Source: an uncultured Clostridia bacterium
GTDB lineage: Bacteria > Bacillota > Clostridia > Oscillospirales > Oscillospiraceae
Direction of reading: 5' to 3'
DNA: 64,000 nt
Assembly (NCBI GenBank): GCA_946186375.1
Contig: CAMHMZ010000003.1
Location: forward strand, 1-64,000
Shown here: positions 52,474 to 61,274 of the stretch, in pieces
Layout: each line of letters opens with the position of its first letter
Position numbering within the stretch: position 1 is the stretch's first letter
Position numbers and translations under genes: made by a program
The notes under the pieces: model-generated
Told to the model about the DNA's origin: nothing
Databases searched by the model: none
What the model saw: the letters and a program-made list of their open reading frames with translations, nothing else

Positions 52474-53804
52474 CGCTTCTCGCTCGGCAGCCAGATGCGC
52501 TGCTCCTCCGCCTTTCTGATGAGCTCCTCGCGGAAGTCCGGGTGCGCCAGGGAGATGAGCGCGTCGGCCCGCTCCCAGGTGCTCAGGCCAGCGAGATTTT
52601 TCACGCCGTATTCGGTGGCGATGTAATAGGCCTGGCTGCGCGGCGTGGTGATGATCTCGCCAGCGAAGTGCGGGACGATGCGCGAATGCAGCACGCCCGC
52701 GCGGTCGGTGTAAGTGGAACTGAGGCACAAAAAGGCCTTGCCGCCGGACGACTGCGCCGCGCCCGTGACAAAGTCAAGCTGGCCGCCGGTGCCGCTGATC
52801 TGCCGGGTGCCCGCGCTCTCGGCGCTCACCTGGCCGTAGAGGTCGACGTTCAGGCAGCCGTTGATGGAGACCATGTTCTCATTCTGCGCGATGACGGCGG
52901 GGTCGTTGACCCACTCGAGGGGCGCGGCCTCGATCTCGTCGTTTTCGTCGAGCCAGTCGTAGAGCTCGCGCGAGCCGATGCAGAGACCCAGCACGCCTTT
53001 GCCGGGGCGCAGGGTCTTGCGGCGGTTGGTGAGCTTGCCGGCCTTGTAGAGGGCCAGATACCCGTCGGTGCAGAGCTCGGTGTGCATGCCGAGATCCTTC
53101 AGATCCGAGTCCGCAATCAGCTCGCCCAGGGCGTTGGGCAGGCCCCCGATGCCGAGCTGCAGCGTGGCCCCGTCGCGGATATGCGGCAGGATGTGCGCGG
53201 CGATCTGCCGGTCGGTCTCGCTCGGCGCGGGCAGCGGCATCTCCCAGAGGGGACGGTATCCCGCCTCGACGATACGGTCGACCTCGCTGAGATGGATGCG
53301 CTCGCCGCCGCGGCCGGGGATGCGCGGCATGGCCTCGTTGACCTCGAGGATGACGGTCTTCGCCGTGTCGCAGATGACCTTGCTCACGCCCGTCGCCCCG
53401 GCAAAGTAAAAATAACCCTCCGCGTCCATGGGCGAGACGCTGATCATCGCCACGTCCACGGTGAGAAACTGCCGGTAATACCAGGCCATGTTGCGGAAGA
53501 TCATCGGCGTGAAGAAGGCGCGCCCCTTGTCGCAGAGGTGCCGCTCGTAGGACGAGCAGTGCCAGGTGTTATAGACGAAATGGCTCATCTCCGGGTCGCA
53601 CTCGGCGGCCTGGATCGGGCCGGGCAGCAGATTGCCGCGCAGCTTCACGCCGCGCAGCTCGTCCCGCCGCCGCGCGAGCGCCTCGTCCAGCGAAACGGGA
53701 AAGCCGTTATTCGAGCCGTAGTCCACCCAGTCCCCGCTTTTGACAAGGCGCACCGCCTCGTCGGCCGTGCAGAGTCTGGCGCGATAATCGTCCAAAATAC
53801 TCAT
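52470..53804 (-). CDS. Acetyl-CoA hydrolase/transferase family (butyryl- or 4-hydroxybutyryl-CoA:acetate type)
   Basis: The 444-residue enzyme has GIGGLPNALG (CoA-binding region), HTELCTDG with the likely catalytic Glu, and GLSTWERA near the C-terminus, which together mark the 4-hydroxybutyrate/butyryl-CoA transferase group. It moves CoA between acyl-CoA and acetate in the cytoplasm and is the usual last step of butyrate formation in gut Clostridia. Substrate choice (butyrate, 4-hydroxybutyrate, propionate) cannot be fixed here. First gene of the operon with ybaK and the TraB-like gene. Confidence 0.88.
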   Translation of the reverse strand: MSILDDYRARLCTADEAVRLVKSGDWVDYGSNNGFPVSLDEALARRRDELRGVKLRGNLLPGPIQAAECDPEMSHFVYNTWHCSSYERHLCDKGRAFFTPMIFRNMAWYYRQFLTVDVAMISVSPMDAEGYFYFAGATGVSKVICDTAKTVILEVNEAMPRIPGRGGERIHLSEVDRIVEAGYRPLWEMPLPAPSETDRQIAAHILPHIRDGATLQLGIGGLPNALGELIADSDLKDLGMHTELCTDGYLALYKAGKLTNRRKTLRPGKGVLGLCIGSRELYDWLDENDEIEAAPLEWVNDPAVIAQNENMVSINGCLNVDLYGQVSAESAGTRQISGTGGQLDFVTGAAQSSGGKAFLCLSSTYTDRAGVLHSRIVPHFAGEIITTPRSQAYYIATEYGVKNLAGLSTWERADALISLAHPDFREELIRKAEEQRIWLPSEKR

Positions 53805-53859
53805 GATCGTCCTCCGCTTTCACAGGAAGCGCCGCCGCGGCTCTCCCCTGTTTTTTCCC

Positions 53860-53868
53860 ATTATACCA
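53860..53868 (-). promoter_or_regulatory. Extended -10 promoter of CoA-transferase gene
   Basis: Minus-strand TGGTATAAT fits an extended -10 box; no clear -35. Leader of about 50 bases with GGAGG before the ATG at 53804. Confidence 0.6.
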
Positions 53869-53928
53869 CGCCCTGTCCCCGCTCCGCAATGCCTGCGTGA
53901 TCTTCTCTTCCCTTTTGGGGGCTGCCTG

Positions 53929-53937
53929 TGGTATACT
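53929..53937 (+). promoter_or_regulatory. Extended -10 promoter of gluQ
   Basis: TGGTATACT ends only six bases before the ATG at 53944, so transcription would start at or next to the start codon. No ribosome site is present, suggesting a leaderless message. Confidence 0.55.
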
Positions 53938-53943
53938 GCGGGC

Positions 53944-54867
53944 ATGGACACAAAGATCGTCGGGCGCTTTGCGCCGAGCCCCTCGGGCTATCTGCATATG
54001 GGAAACCTCCTCGCCCTGCTGCTGGCGTGGCTGGATTGCCGCGCCCTCGGCGGGCGTCTCATCTTCCGCATGGAGGATCTCGACCCCGCGCGCTCGCGCG
54101 CGGAGTACGCTGCGGCCATGGCGGAGGATCTGCGCTGGCTGGGGCTGGACTGGGACGAGGGCTGGCCCGCAGCCGGCTATGCCCAGAGCGAGCGAAGCGA
54201 ACTGTATGAGGAGGCCTTTGACGCCCTTATGAAGCGCGATCTCGTCTACCCCTGCTGGTGCACGCGCGCCGAGCGGCTCGCGGCCGCCTCCGCCCCGCAC
54301 CCGGGCGAAGCCGAGCACGACCCCGGCTGCCCCTGCGCGCGCCTCTCCCGCGCCGAGCGTGAGCGGCGGCTGCTCGCCGGGCGCGCCCCCGCCTGGAAGC
54401 TGCGCCTGCCGGATCTTGACGTCACGGTGGTCGACGGGCACTTCGGCTCCTTTACGCAGAACCTCCGGCGCGACGCGGGCGACTGCATCGTCCGTCGGGC
54501 CGACGGCGTCTTTGCCTACCAGCTCGCCGTCAGCGTGGACGACATGCTCATGGGCGTGACGCGTGTGGTGCGCGGGCGGGATCTGCTCGCCTCCGCGCCG
54601 CGCCAGAAGTGGCTCATCGAGACGCTCGGCGGCACGGCCCCGGCCTATTGCCACGGCCCGCTGCTGACAGCCGGGGACGGCAAGCTCTCCAAGCGGCTCG
54701 GCAGTCTCAGCACACAGGTGCTGCGCCGGGAGCGTCGGCCGGAGGAGGTCGTGGGACAGCTCGCGCGGCTCTGCGGTCTGCGGGAGACGGACGCGCCCGT
54801 CACGCCGCAGGAGCTCATGTCCGATTTTGACTGGCGCCGCGTCTCAAGGGAGGACATCCCCGTTTGA
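53944..54867 (+). CDS. gluQ: Glutamyl-Q tRNA(Asp) synthetase-like protein
   Basis: The 307-residue protein is a shortened class I glutamyl-tRNA synthetase catalytic domain: RFAPSPSGYLHMGNL (HIGH-type motif), RMEDLDPARSR, GWTR-like CWCTRAER with further Cys residues for zinc, and KLSKR in the KMSKS place. It lacks the anticodon-binding domain. GluQ enzymes attach glutamate to queuosine in tRNA-Asp. Some GluRS paralogs have other roles, so the modification role is inferred from family. No Shine-Dalgarno site is seen. Confidence 0.88.
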   Translation: MDTKIVGRFAPSPSGYLHMGNLLALLLAWLDCRALGGRLIFRMEDLDPARSRAEYAAAMAEDLRWLGLDWDEGWPAAGYAQSERSELYEEAFDALMKRDLVYPCWCTRAERLAAASAPHPGEAEHDPGCPCARLSRAERERRLLAGRAPAWKLRLPDLDVTVVDGHFGSFTQNLRRDAGDCIVRRADGVFAYQLAVSVDDMLMGVTRVVRGRDLLASAPRQKWLIETLGGTAPAYCHGPLLTAGDGKLSKRLGSLSTQVLRRERRPEEVVGQLARLCGLRETDAPVTPQELMSDFDWRRVSREDIPV

Positions 54868-54984
54868 GAGTTTTCAGAATTCAGTTTTCAGTTTTCAGAC
54901 AGAAAAACATCGATTTGCGCGTTTTTATCTTCGTTTCCCCTTCCTTCCGAATTTCCAAATGTATCTCGCTCCTGAATACTGAAA
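54868..54984. repeat. A/T-rich repeat module
   Basis: TTTTCAG words in tandem followed by CAGAAAAACATCGATTTGCGCG and a GAATTTCC tail match the flanking modules of the other intergenic repeats. Confidence 0.6.
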
Positions 54985-55021
54985 AGAGAAAACGCCGCCC
55001 TTGGGCGGCGTTTTCTCTTTT
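54985..55021. terminator. Bidirectional terminator
   Basis: A 16-bp perfect stem (AGAGAAAACGCCGCCC with GGGCGGCGTTTTCTCT) separated by TT, with A and T runs on either side, serves both convergent genes. Confidence 0.9.
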
Positions 55022-55081
55022 GTTATCGGGCTTCACCCGGCCGCGCGGGGTCTCCCCCGTGCGGCGCGGGTGTTCAGTTTA

Positions 55082-56641
55082 TCAGACCTTGGTCTTCTTC
55101 GCGTTGGTCAGCCAGGCGATCACCCCGCTCGCGGCGAGCAGGCCGGCCATGACCGGCGTCCACTTGTCCGCAGCGACCGGCGCGCCGTTGAGCTGCTCTG
55201 TCAGGAAGAAGGTTGCGATCGCGGTGGCTGCCGGGATCAGGCCGTAGAGCTTGCCCTTGAGCTTCTTGCGCAGGTATTCGATGACCATCGCCACGGCCGC
55301 CAGGACCGTCACAGCCATCAGCACAAGGTTCGCAATGGCCATGGTCGGGCCTTCGCCGGGCTCTTCGGGCTCAGCCTGCGGCACGGGCTCCTCGGGGATC
55401 ACAACAGGCTCCTCGCTGGGCTCGGGCTCGACCTCGCGTGTCTCCTCCTCCGCAGGCGTGGGCTCCAGACGCGCGATGGAACGGGTCTCGACGTGGCTCG
55501 GATCGCGCAGGCAGCTGCGGGTCTCCTCGCCCTCCTCGTCCTCCGTGGCCTCCTTCGTCACGGTCCAGGGGCCCCATTCGTGGCCGAGGGCCGGGATGGT
55601 CTCTGTCCGGGTGTCCGTGTAGGTCTCGCCCTCGAAAACGGCTGTCGCCGTATGGACGATGCGTCCCTGTGTCTCGCAGCCGGGCTCGGTGCGCGTGGTC
55701 GCGATCGTGGCGTTCACGGTCACACTGTGCTCCTCGTCGTGGCTGCAGGTGAAGGTGACCGCTGCGGCGCCGAAGCCGGTCCAGGTCCAGCCACTCAGTT
55801 TGTAGTCATGGCCGAGGGCCTCAATCTCACGTGTCTCGACGTGCTCCTCGTCATGGGCACAGACACGCGTCTCCTCGCCCTTTTCGGTGCAGGTGGGCTC
55901 GGTCGTGACCGTCCACTTGCCCCAATCATGGCCGAGGGCCTCGACGGTCTTCGTCTCGCGGCTCAGCTCCTCGCCGCAGACGGAGCAGTACACGACCTCG
56001 TCGTAGCTGCCCGCGTCTTCGCAGGTGGCGGCCACTTCGTTTTCACGCACCGGCTCGCCCGCCTTGTGGCCGAGAGCTTCGACCTCGCGCTTTTCAACAT
56101 GGCTCTTGTCGCGGCTGCAGACGCGCTCCTCCTCGCCCTTCTCGGTGCAGGTGGGCTCGGTCGTGAGCTTCCACTCGCCCCAGTCGTGGCCGAGCGCCTC
56201 GATGCTCTTCGTCTCGCGGCTCAGCTCTTCCTTGCAGACCGTGCAGTACACGACCTCGTCGTAGCTGCCGGCCTCTTCGCAGGTGGCGGCCACTTCGTTT
56301 TCACGCACCGGCTCGCCCGCCGTGTGGCCGAGGGCCTCGACGTCACGCTTTTCAACGTGGGTCTTGTCATGGGCGCAGACGCGGGTCTCCTCGCCCTTTT
56401 CGGTGCAGGTGGGCTCGGTCGTGACCGTCCACTCGCCCCATTCGTGGCCGAGCTTATCCACGGTCTTTGTCTCGCGGCTCAGCTCCTCCTTGCAGACCGT
56501 GCAGTATACGACCTCGTCGTAGCTGCCCGCGTCTTCGCAGGTGGCGGCCTTCTCGTTCTCGATGACCGGCTCGCCCGCCGTGTGGCCGAGCGCCTCGACC
56601 TCAGCGAGCGCGGACACGGTGCAGGCTCGGCGGACGAGCAA
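55082..56641 (-). pseudogene. 5'-truncated repeat-rich surface protein
   Basis: The open frame (519 codons) is made of tandem ~86-residue (258-bp) units with blocks like ALGHTAGEPVRENE, AATCEEAGSYDEVVYCTVCKEELSRETK and WGEWTVTTEPTCTEKGEETRVCAHD, followed by a divergent unit, a Pro/Glu linker and C-terminal hydrophobic segments. Such CxxC-containing GH-rich repeats occur in Clostridia surface proteins. There is no signal peptide: the frame begins (MLVRRACTV) inside a dispersed repeat, so the 5' end and signal are gone. Probably a remnant, though still open. Confidence 0.75.
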
Positions 56642-56975
56642 TGCTCGTCCCTACGGGGGCGTAGCCTCTTTTCGTAGGGGCGGCTCCTCGACGGCCCGGC
56701 AGAAAAAGACAAAAGCATACGGAAATCCCAGGCGAATTCGTGGAATAGTACGCTTTCGCCGGGGATTTGTTCGCATTTTTCGCTTGCACCGCGCGGGCCC
56801 CAGAGGGCGTCGGTCCCTATGATGTCATTGCGAGACCAGTTCGCAAACTGGTTGTGGCAATCCGTATTCCACATGAAGAAGAGAACGGATTGCCACGTCG
56901 CTTCGCTCCTCGCAATGACAGCGCGCCAAACTCCAATTTGTCGCGCTCTATAAAATTTAATTGACTTCTGAAAAG
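56622..56975. repeat. Mosaic repeat, MITE-like copy 3
   Basis: Contains GGACGAGCAATGCTCGTCC (palindrome), GTAGGGGCGG ends, the 150-bp element (56673-56822) with the AAATCCCAGGCGAA...TTCGCCGGGGATT hairpin, then a GTCATTGCGAG...GGCAATCC...CGCAATGAC inverted element (56822-56930), another widespread intergenic repeat type. It borders the broken surface-protein gene. Confidence 0.8.
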
Positions 56976-56976
56976 G

Positions 56977-57022
56977 AAAAAACCGACTGAGAAAAAGTAT
57001 GCTTTTTCTCAGTCGGTTTTTT
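56977..57022 (-). terminator. Terminator of the rnf/EET-like operon
   Basis: A 21-bp perfect stem (56977-56997 with 57002-57022) around TATG, with A and T runs on both sides, overlaps the stop codon of the Gx-type gene. Confidence 0.95.
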
Positions 57023-57506
57023 ATGCAGAGGGCCTGACCCGTTTGACGATCAGCCCGGCGAGGACGCCGATCACGACGCCGGCCACGGTGCCGCTGAAGA
57101 TCAGCACCGGCAGGTAATACACCACGTTCGGCCCCATCAGCACCCAGGCCATGAGGATCTGACCCACGTTGTGCAGGACGCCGCCGATGACGCTCACCGC
57201 CACGCAGCTGAGCCTGTCCGTCGCCTTGAGGCCGATCATGCCGAGCAGGCTCAACACCGCGCCCGCGGCGCTGTACATGAGGCTTGCGACGTGTCCGAAG
57301 AGGAGCGACACCAGCACCACGCGCAGAAGCGAGATGCCGGCGGCCTCCTTCCAGCCCAGCCGGTACAGGCAAAAGACCACCGCGATGTTCGCCAGACCCA
57401 TCTTGACACCGGGCACGCCCGGCGAGGGGATCTGGCTCTCCACATAGGAGAGGATCATCGCCAGGGCCGTACACATGGCCATGACGGTGATTTTCTTTGT
57501 CTTCAT
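57021..57506 (-). CDS. Gx transporter / HepS-like membrane protein (EetB family)
   Basis: The 161-residue protein has about five helices and the blocks SQIPSPGVPGVKMGLANIAVVFCLYRLGWKEA and GGVLHNVGQILMAW, which mark the family labelled heptaprenyl diphosphate synthase component I or Gx transporter. It resembles ECF S-components. I recall EetB of the Listeria flavin-based electron-transfer locus as a member. It ends the Rnf operon, 12 bases after the NusG-II gene, in the position where rnfB would be expected. Confidence 0.85.
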   Translation of the reverse strand: MKTKKITVMAMCTALAMILSYVESQIPSPGVPGVKMGLANIAVVFCLYRLGWKEAAGISLLRVVLVSLLFGHVASLMYSAAGAVLSLLGMIGLKATDRLSCVAVSVIGGVLHNVGQILMAWVLMGPNVVYYLPVLIFSGTVAGVVIGVLAGLIVKRVRPSA

Positions 57507-57518
57507 CCGCGCCTCCGA

Positions 57519-57896
57519 TCAGCCGACGACCAGGTCGACGCCGTTCGAGTCGCCGCCCTCGACCGTCACGGTGAGGCGGTTGGGCAGACAGGTGATGACC
57601 TCGCCCGTGTAGTGTACCTTCCCCTGCCGCACGCAGAGGAGATCCGGGCAGTCGGCCTCGCTCAGCCAGGCCTGCCCGTCCTCGATGACGAGGATGTTGC
57701 TGCCGCCGTTGAGCGGGAAGACGCCGTCGACAGAGAGCAGATGCCGCTCCGTCTCCACGCCGTCGACCCGCACCACGGCCACGCCCCCCTCCCGGCGCCC
57801 CAGCCGGAGCGCCAGGAAGAGGATGCCGGAGAGCAGCAGCAGCGCCGCGATGACGATCAGATCGGCCCGGAGCTGTTTTCCGGACGAGGCGTTCAT
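57519..57896 (-). CDS. NusG domain II protein (EetA family)
   Basis: The 125-residue protein has one N-terminal membrane helix (LIVIAALLLLSGILFLALRLG) and an outer NusG-II-type beta domain with LSEADCPDLLCVRQGKVHYTGEVITCLPNRL; the Cys pair and GE(V/I)ITCLPN are family hallmarks. It is not the elongation factor. I recall EetA of flavin-based extracellular electron transfer as this type. ATGA overlap with rnfA shows it is translated as part of the Rnf operon. Confidence 0.85.
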   Translation of the reverse strand: MNASSGKQLRADLIVIAALLLLSGILFLALRLGRREGGVAVVRVDGVETERHLLSVDGVFPLNGGSNILVIEDGQAWLSEADCPDLLCVRQGKVHYTGEVITCLPNRLTVTVEGGDSNGVDLVVG

Positions 57897-58432
57897 TGGA
57901 AGTTGAACGCGGTCAGCGCCAGTGCGACGATCGCCGCGGCCAGGATCTGGATCGGGAAGCCCTTGAAGGCCTTCGGCACGCAGCCCTGACGGATACGCGT
58001 CTGCACGCCGGTCAGCAGGAACAGCCCGAACAGGAAGCCGAAGCCGACGCCCAGGGCGCTCAGCACGACCGTCAGCAGATCCTCCGCCGCTATCGAGCGC
58101 AGCGCGAGGCCCAGCACCGCGCTGTTGAGCGCGATGGCGGGAAACCACAGCCCGAGCTTCTGCCCGGCGATCGCCTGCAGAAGGTACACAAGCACGAGCA
58201 CCAGCACCACGCCCGCGAGCAGCTGCCAGTAGCCGGGCAGAACGCCCCGCAGCAGCCACAGAACGACGGCCGTGACGAGCGTCACACAAGTGACGGAAAG
58301 GCCGAGGGCGAGGATCTTCTCGCCTTTGCGGGCAAAGCCCAGCAGCGGCGTGAGGCCCAGATAGGCCGTCAGCGCGTAGTTATTGAGCAGGATAAAGCCC
58401 AACACCAGGATCACAGTCTCTTTCACGGTCAC
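57893..58432 (-). CDS. rnfA: Rnf complex subunit RnfA
   Basis: The 179-residue protein has six helices and the RnfA/RsxA blocks LLNNYALTAYLGLTPLLG and GFPIQILAAAIVALAL. With RnfE it forms an inverted-topology pair holding the intramembrane [2Fe-2S] centre (Cys in CVTL region) that carries electrons across the membrane. Overlaps rnfE and the NusG-II gene by ATGA. Confidence 0.92.
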   Translation of the reverse strand: MTVKETVILVLGFILLNNYALTAYLGLTPLLGFARKGEKILALGLSVTCVTLVTAVVLWLLRGVLPGYWQLLAGVVLVLVLVYLLQAIAGQKLGLWFPAIALNSAVLGLALRSIAAEDLLTVVLSALGVGFGFLFGLFLLTGVQTRIRQGCVPKAFKGFPIQILAAAIVALALTAFNFQ

Positions 58433-59058
58433 GCCTCCTTTTCCGCAGGCTCGAGCCCGGCCGCGGCGCGCGTCAGCTCACCGGCGGCGCCGTGCCCCGG
58501 GAAGAGCGCGTTGACGACGGCCAGCAGCACGCTGAACACGATCAGCCCGCCGGACGGGAGCGTCAGCAGGGTGATCTTATAGTCCTTCAGCGCTTCCACC
58601 GCGTTTCCGGCGAAGCTCGCGGCCCCGAAGAGCTCGCGGATCGCCGCGAGCACGAACACGAACACCGCAAAGCACAGCCCGCTCAGAACTGCGTTCAGAA
58701 GCCCCTTACCGAGGCCCTGGTCCATGGCGTCCTCCCCGCTGCCGAAGAGCAGCAGGTCGACGCCGAGGATCGCGGCGTAAAAGCCCAGCATCTCATACAC
58801 GCTCGGCAGCAGCGCCTGCAGCAGCAGCTGCGCCATGGCCGCAAAGCCCGCGACGGTGATGAGCGCGGCAGGGAGCTTCGCCTCCGCCGGGATGAGCCTG
58901 CGCAGCAGGCCCAGCAGCAGCGCCGAGCACACGAGCACGCCCAGAACGGCCGCGCTCATGCCCAGGGCTGCGCGCACGTCGGTGCTCGCGGCCAGCGCGG
59001 GCGCGGCGCCGAGGAACAGCAGCGTCACAGGATCGAGGAACAAGAGTTTTTTCTTCAT
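58429..59058 (-). CDS. rnfE: Rnf complex subunit RnfE
   Basis: The 209-residue membrane protein has the RnfE/RsxE blocks GLGKGLLNAVLSGLCFAVFVFVLAAIRELFG and ends with a charged tail. The N-terminal half is divergent from typical RnfE (PVTLLFLGAAPALAAS in place of NPVLVQLLGLCPLLAVT), but the pattern still fits. It partners RnfA in the membrane core. Confidence 0.88.
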   Translation of the reverse strand: MKKKLLFLDPVTLLFLGAAPALAASTDVRAALGMSAAVLGVLVCSALLLGLLRRLIPAEAKLPAALITVAGFAAMAQLLLQALLPSVYEMLGFYAAILGVDLLLFGSGEDAMDQGLGKGLLNAVLSGLCFAVFVFVLAAIRELFGAASFAGNAVEALKDYKITLLTLPSGGLIVFSVLLAVVNALFPGHGAAGELTRAAAGLEPAEKEA

Positions 59059-59062
59059 GTGC

Positions 59063-60340
59063 TCACCCCCTGTTTTCCGTCAGAAGCCCGAAGGCCTCGA
59101 ACACGTCGCGAATGGCGGTATCCGCCGCGTCGGAGCTCATGGTCGCCCCGGAGATCAGCGTCTGCTCGCCGGTGTAGCTGTCCGCCGTCAGGCCGATGAA
59201 GCCCTCCTTGTAGCTCGCCTCGTCCAGCTCATACTTGCTGAAGTAGTCGGCGTGGAGGATCAGCTCGGACACGCGGAAGGCCGTGATCGCACCGCTCTCG
59301 TCGAGCACATAATAGAAGTCCATGACCTCGTTGGAGTAGCCGTAGGGCCGTGCGGCAAAGGCATACAGGGTGCCCTCCTCGGTCTCCACGGTGTAGGCGC
59401 CGACGACGCTGTTATTGAGGCCCGGGATCTCGACGGCGACAGGCTCCGCACCCTCCGGCAGCACGCGGGAGAGGGTCTTGAGCTGCTTTTCGCTCAGATC
59501 CTCGGCGTTGGCCGCGCTCAGAGCGGCGATCTCCTCCACGAGAGCGGGATCGGCCGCGGCGGTCACGTCTTCGCCGGCGGTATTGTAAAGCTTCACGCCG
59601 CCGAGCGTGGTGCTGACGGCCAGCAGGTTCTCCTCACCGGAGACGAACCATGCAAAGCCGCTGCCGTTGAGCGCCTTGTAGCCGTTCGTCACGCTGCCGC
59701 TGCCCTCGAGCTCCTCGCCCTGCACGGCGCCGGCCTTGTTGACAAGACCCGGATACACGGTGGGGATGAGCTCATTGAGAAGCTGCGCGTCGTCCTTCTC
59801 GGCCGCGGCGAAGAGGCCGTTGTCGATGAGGGTATTGAAGCCGTCGTTGACGGCATTGCGGATCGCGGAGGAGGAGAAGGTCACGCCTGCTACGAGGCTC
59901 ACGCCCGAGAGCGTGGAGTCCTGTCCGGCAAAGCTCTGGGGGAAGTCCTCGCCCAGATCCTTGTCGTCGGGATTTTCGTTGATATCCAGGGCGACGATCT
60001 TGCCTTCATAGTCGATGGTGAGCGTCAGCTCGATGGGCAGCTTGGAATAGCCCTCGCTGGTGCTCAGGCGCACGAGATAGGTCTGCTTGGTGCTGTCCTG
60101 GTACACGGACTGCACGGAGTCGGCCGTGACGCTGAGCGTGGAGGCCGCGGGATCGGCGCGGTCATAGAGCAGCACGGAGTCGCCCAGCAGCGCCTTTTCG
60201 GCCTCGGCCGCCGCCTCGGCAGCCAGGCGCTCGTTTTCCGCCACGATGGGGGCGGTAAAGCCGTTGACGCCGAAAATGCCCGCCGCCAGTACTGCCGTCA
60301 GCAGCACGAGGCAGAGCAGAGAACGCAATACTTTCTTCAT
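59063..60340 (-). CDS. rnfG: RnfG-like protein with duplicated FMN-binding domain
   Basis: The 425-residue protein has one N-terminal anchor and two FMN-binding domains: the first with VAGVTFSSSA (Thr154), the second with ISGATMSSDA (Thr400), the site where ApbE links FMN covalently. Typical RnfG (~200 residues) has one. The second domain has the canonical SGAT; the first keeps the Thr but has AGVT. Outside the cell, two flavins in one chain could extend the electron path. ATG 60340 with GGTG upstream; two bases from the rnfD stop. Confidence 0.88.
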   Translation of the reverse strand: MKKVLRSLLCLVLLTAVLAAGIFGVNGFTAPIVAENERLAAEAAAEAEKALLGDSVLLYDRADPAASTLSVTADSVQSVYQDSTKQTYLVRLSTSEGYSKLPIELTLTIDYEGKIVALDINENPDDKDLGEDFPQSFAGQDSTLSGVSLVAGVTFSSSAIRNAVNDGFNTLIDNGLFAAAEKDDAQLLNELIPTVYPGLVNKAGAVQGEELEGSGSVTNGYKALNGSGFAWFVSGEENLLAVSTTLGGVKLYNTAGEDVTAAADPALVEEIAALSAANAEDLSEKQLKTLSRVLPEGAEPVAVEIPGLNNSVVGAYTVETEEGTLYAFAARPYGYSNEVMDFYYVLDESGAITAFRVSELILHADYFSKYELDEASYKEGFIGLTADSYTGEQTLISGATMSSDAADTAIRDVFEAFGLLTENRG

Positions 60341-60341
60341 C

Positions 60342-61274
60342 TCAGACACCTCCCAGCGGCTTCCGGCGCGTCCACTTCTCCAGCCAGGGTGCAAGGATGT
60401 TCATGCAGAGGATGGAGTAGGAAACGCCCTCGGGGTAAGAGCCGAAGCGGCGGATCACAAAGGTGATGAGGCCGCAGCCGAGTGCGAAGAGCATCCGGCC
60501 CTCGGCGGTGATGGGCGTGGTGGTGTAGTCGGTGGCCATGAACACGGCGCCGAGCACCAGGCCGCCCGCGAGCACCTCGTACAGCGCGACAGAGACGCTG
60601 CCGGTGGCGATCAGATAGCAGACAAAGACCGTGCCGACGAAGATGACCGGCGTCTGCCAGTGGATGACCCTGCGCACGAGCAGATACACAAAGCCCAGCA
60701 GCAGCGCGAGGATGCAGGTCTCGCCGATGGCGCCGCCGCGCAGGCCGAGCAGCATGTCCATGAGGCTCGGAAGCTCCGCGCCCTCCACACCGATGAGGTC
60801 GAGGGGCGTGGCCGAGCTCACCGCGTCGACGGCCGCCGGGATGGCGCCGCCCGCGACAGTGGAGGTAAAGGCCATGAGCATGAAAACGCGCGCGGTGATG
60901 GCGGGGTTGGCAAAGTTGTGGCCCATGCCGCCGAAGGCGCATTTGACCAGGACGATGGCGAACACCGCGCCGACGGCGCACTGCCACAGCGGGACGTTCG
61001 TGCTGAGGTTCAGCGCCAGCAGCAGGCCCGTCACCACGGCGCTCAGATCGCCGACGGTCTGCTTGCGCCGGGCGATGAGGTTGAAGAGGAATTCGGACAC
61101 GACCGCGCAGAGGACGCAGGTCAGGATGATCCAGAGGGCCTGGAGCCCGAAGAGGACCACCGCCGCGATGCTCGCGGGCAGCAGCGCCAGGATCACGTCG
61201 AGCATGATCCGTCTGCCGTCGGCGTCGCTGTGGATATGCGGGCCGGCGGACATGATGAGCTCATTCACGGTCAT
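60342..61274 (-). CDS. rnfD: Rnf complex subunit RnfD
   Basis: The 310-residue protein has about nine to ten helices and the flavinylation site SSATPLDL with Thr156 as the expected FMN-linked residue. Other blocks: GGMGHNFANPAITARVF and MATDYTTTPIT. It carries electrons between RnfC and RnfG and is thought to move Na+ or H+. Overlaps rnfC by ATGA. Confidence 0.95.
   Translation of the reverse strand: MTVNELIMSAGPHIHSDADGRRIMLDVILALLPASIAAVVLFGLQALWIILTCVLCAVVSEFLFNLIARRKQTVGDLSAVVTGLLLALNLSTNVPLWQCAVGAVFAIVLVKCAFGGMGHNFANPAITARVFMLMAFTSTVAGGAIPAAVDAVSSATPLDLIGVEGAELPSLMDMLLGLRGGAIGETCILALLLGFVYLLVRRVIHWQTPVIFVGTVFVCYLIATGSVSVALYEVLAGGLVLGAVFMATDYTTTPITAEGRMLFALGCGLITFVIRRFGSYPEGVSYSILCMNILAPWLEKWTRRKPLGGV

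Noticed and set aside
55800-56641. 258-bp tandem repeats as a CRISPR or satellite
   Set aside because: They keep reading frame and encode repeated protein units with conserved Cys, so they are coding repeats.
57519-57896. Transcription factor NusG
   Set aside because: It has a membrane helix and only the NusG-II-type outer domain, lacking the NGN domain.
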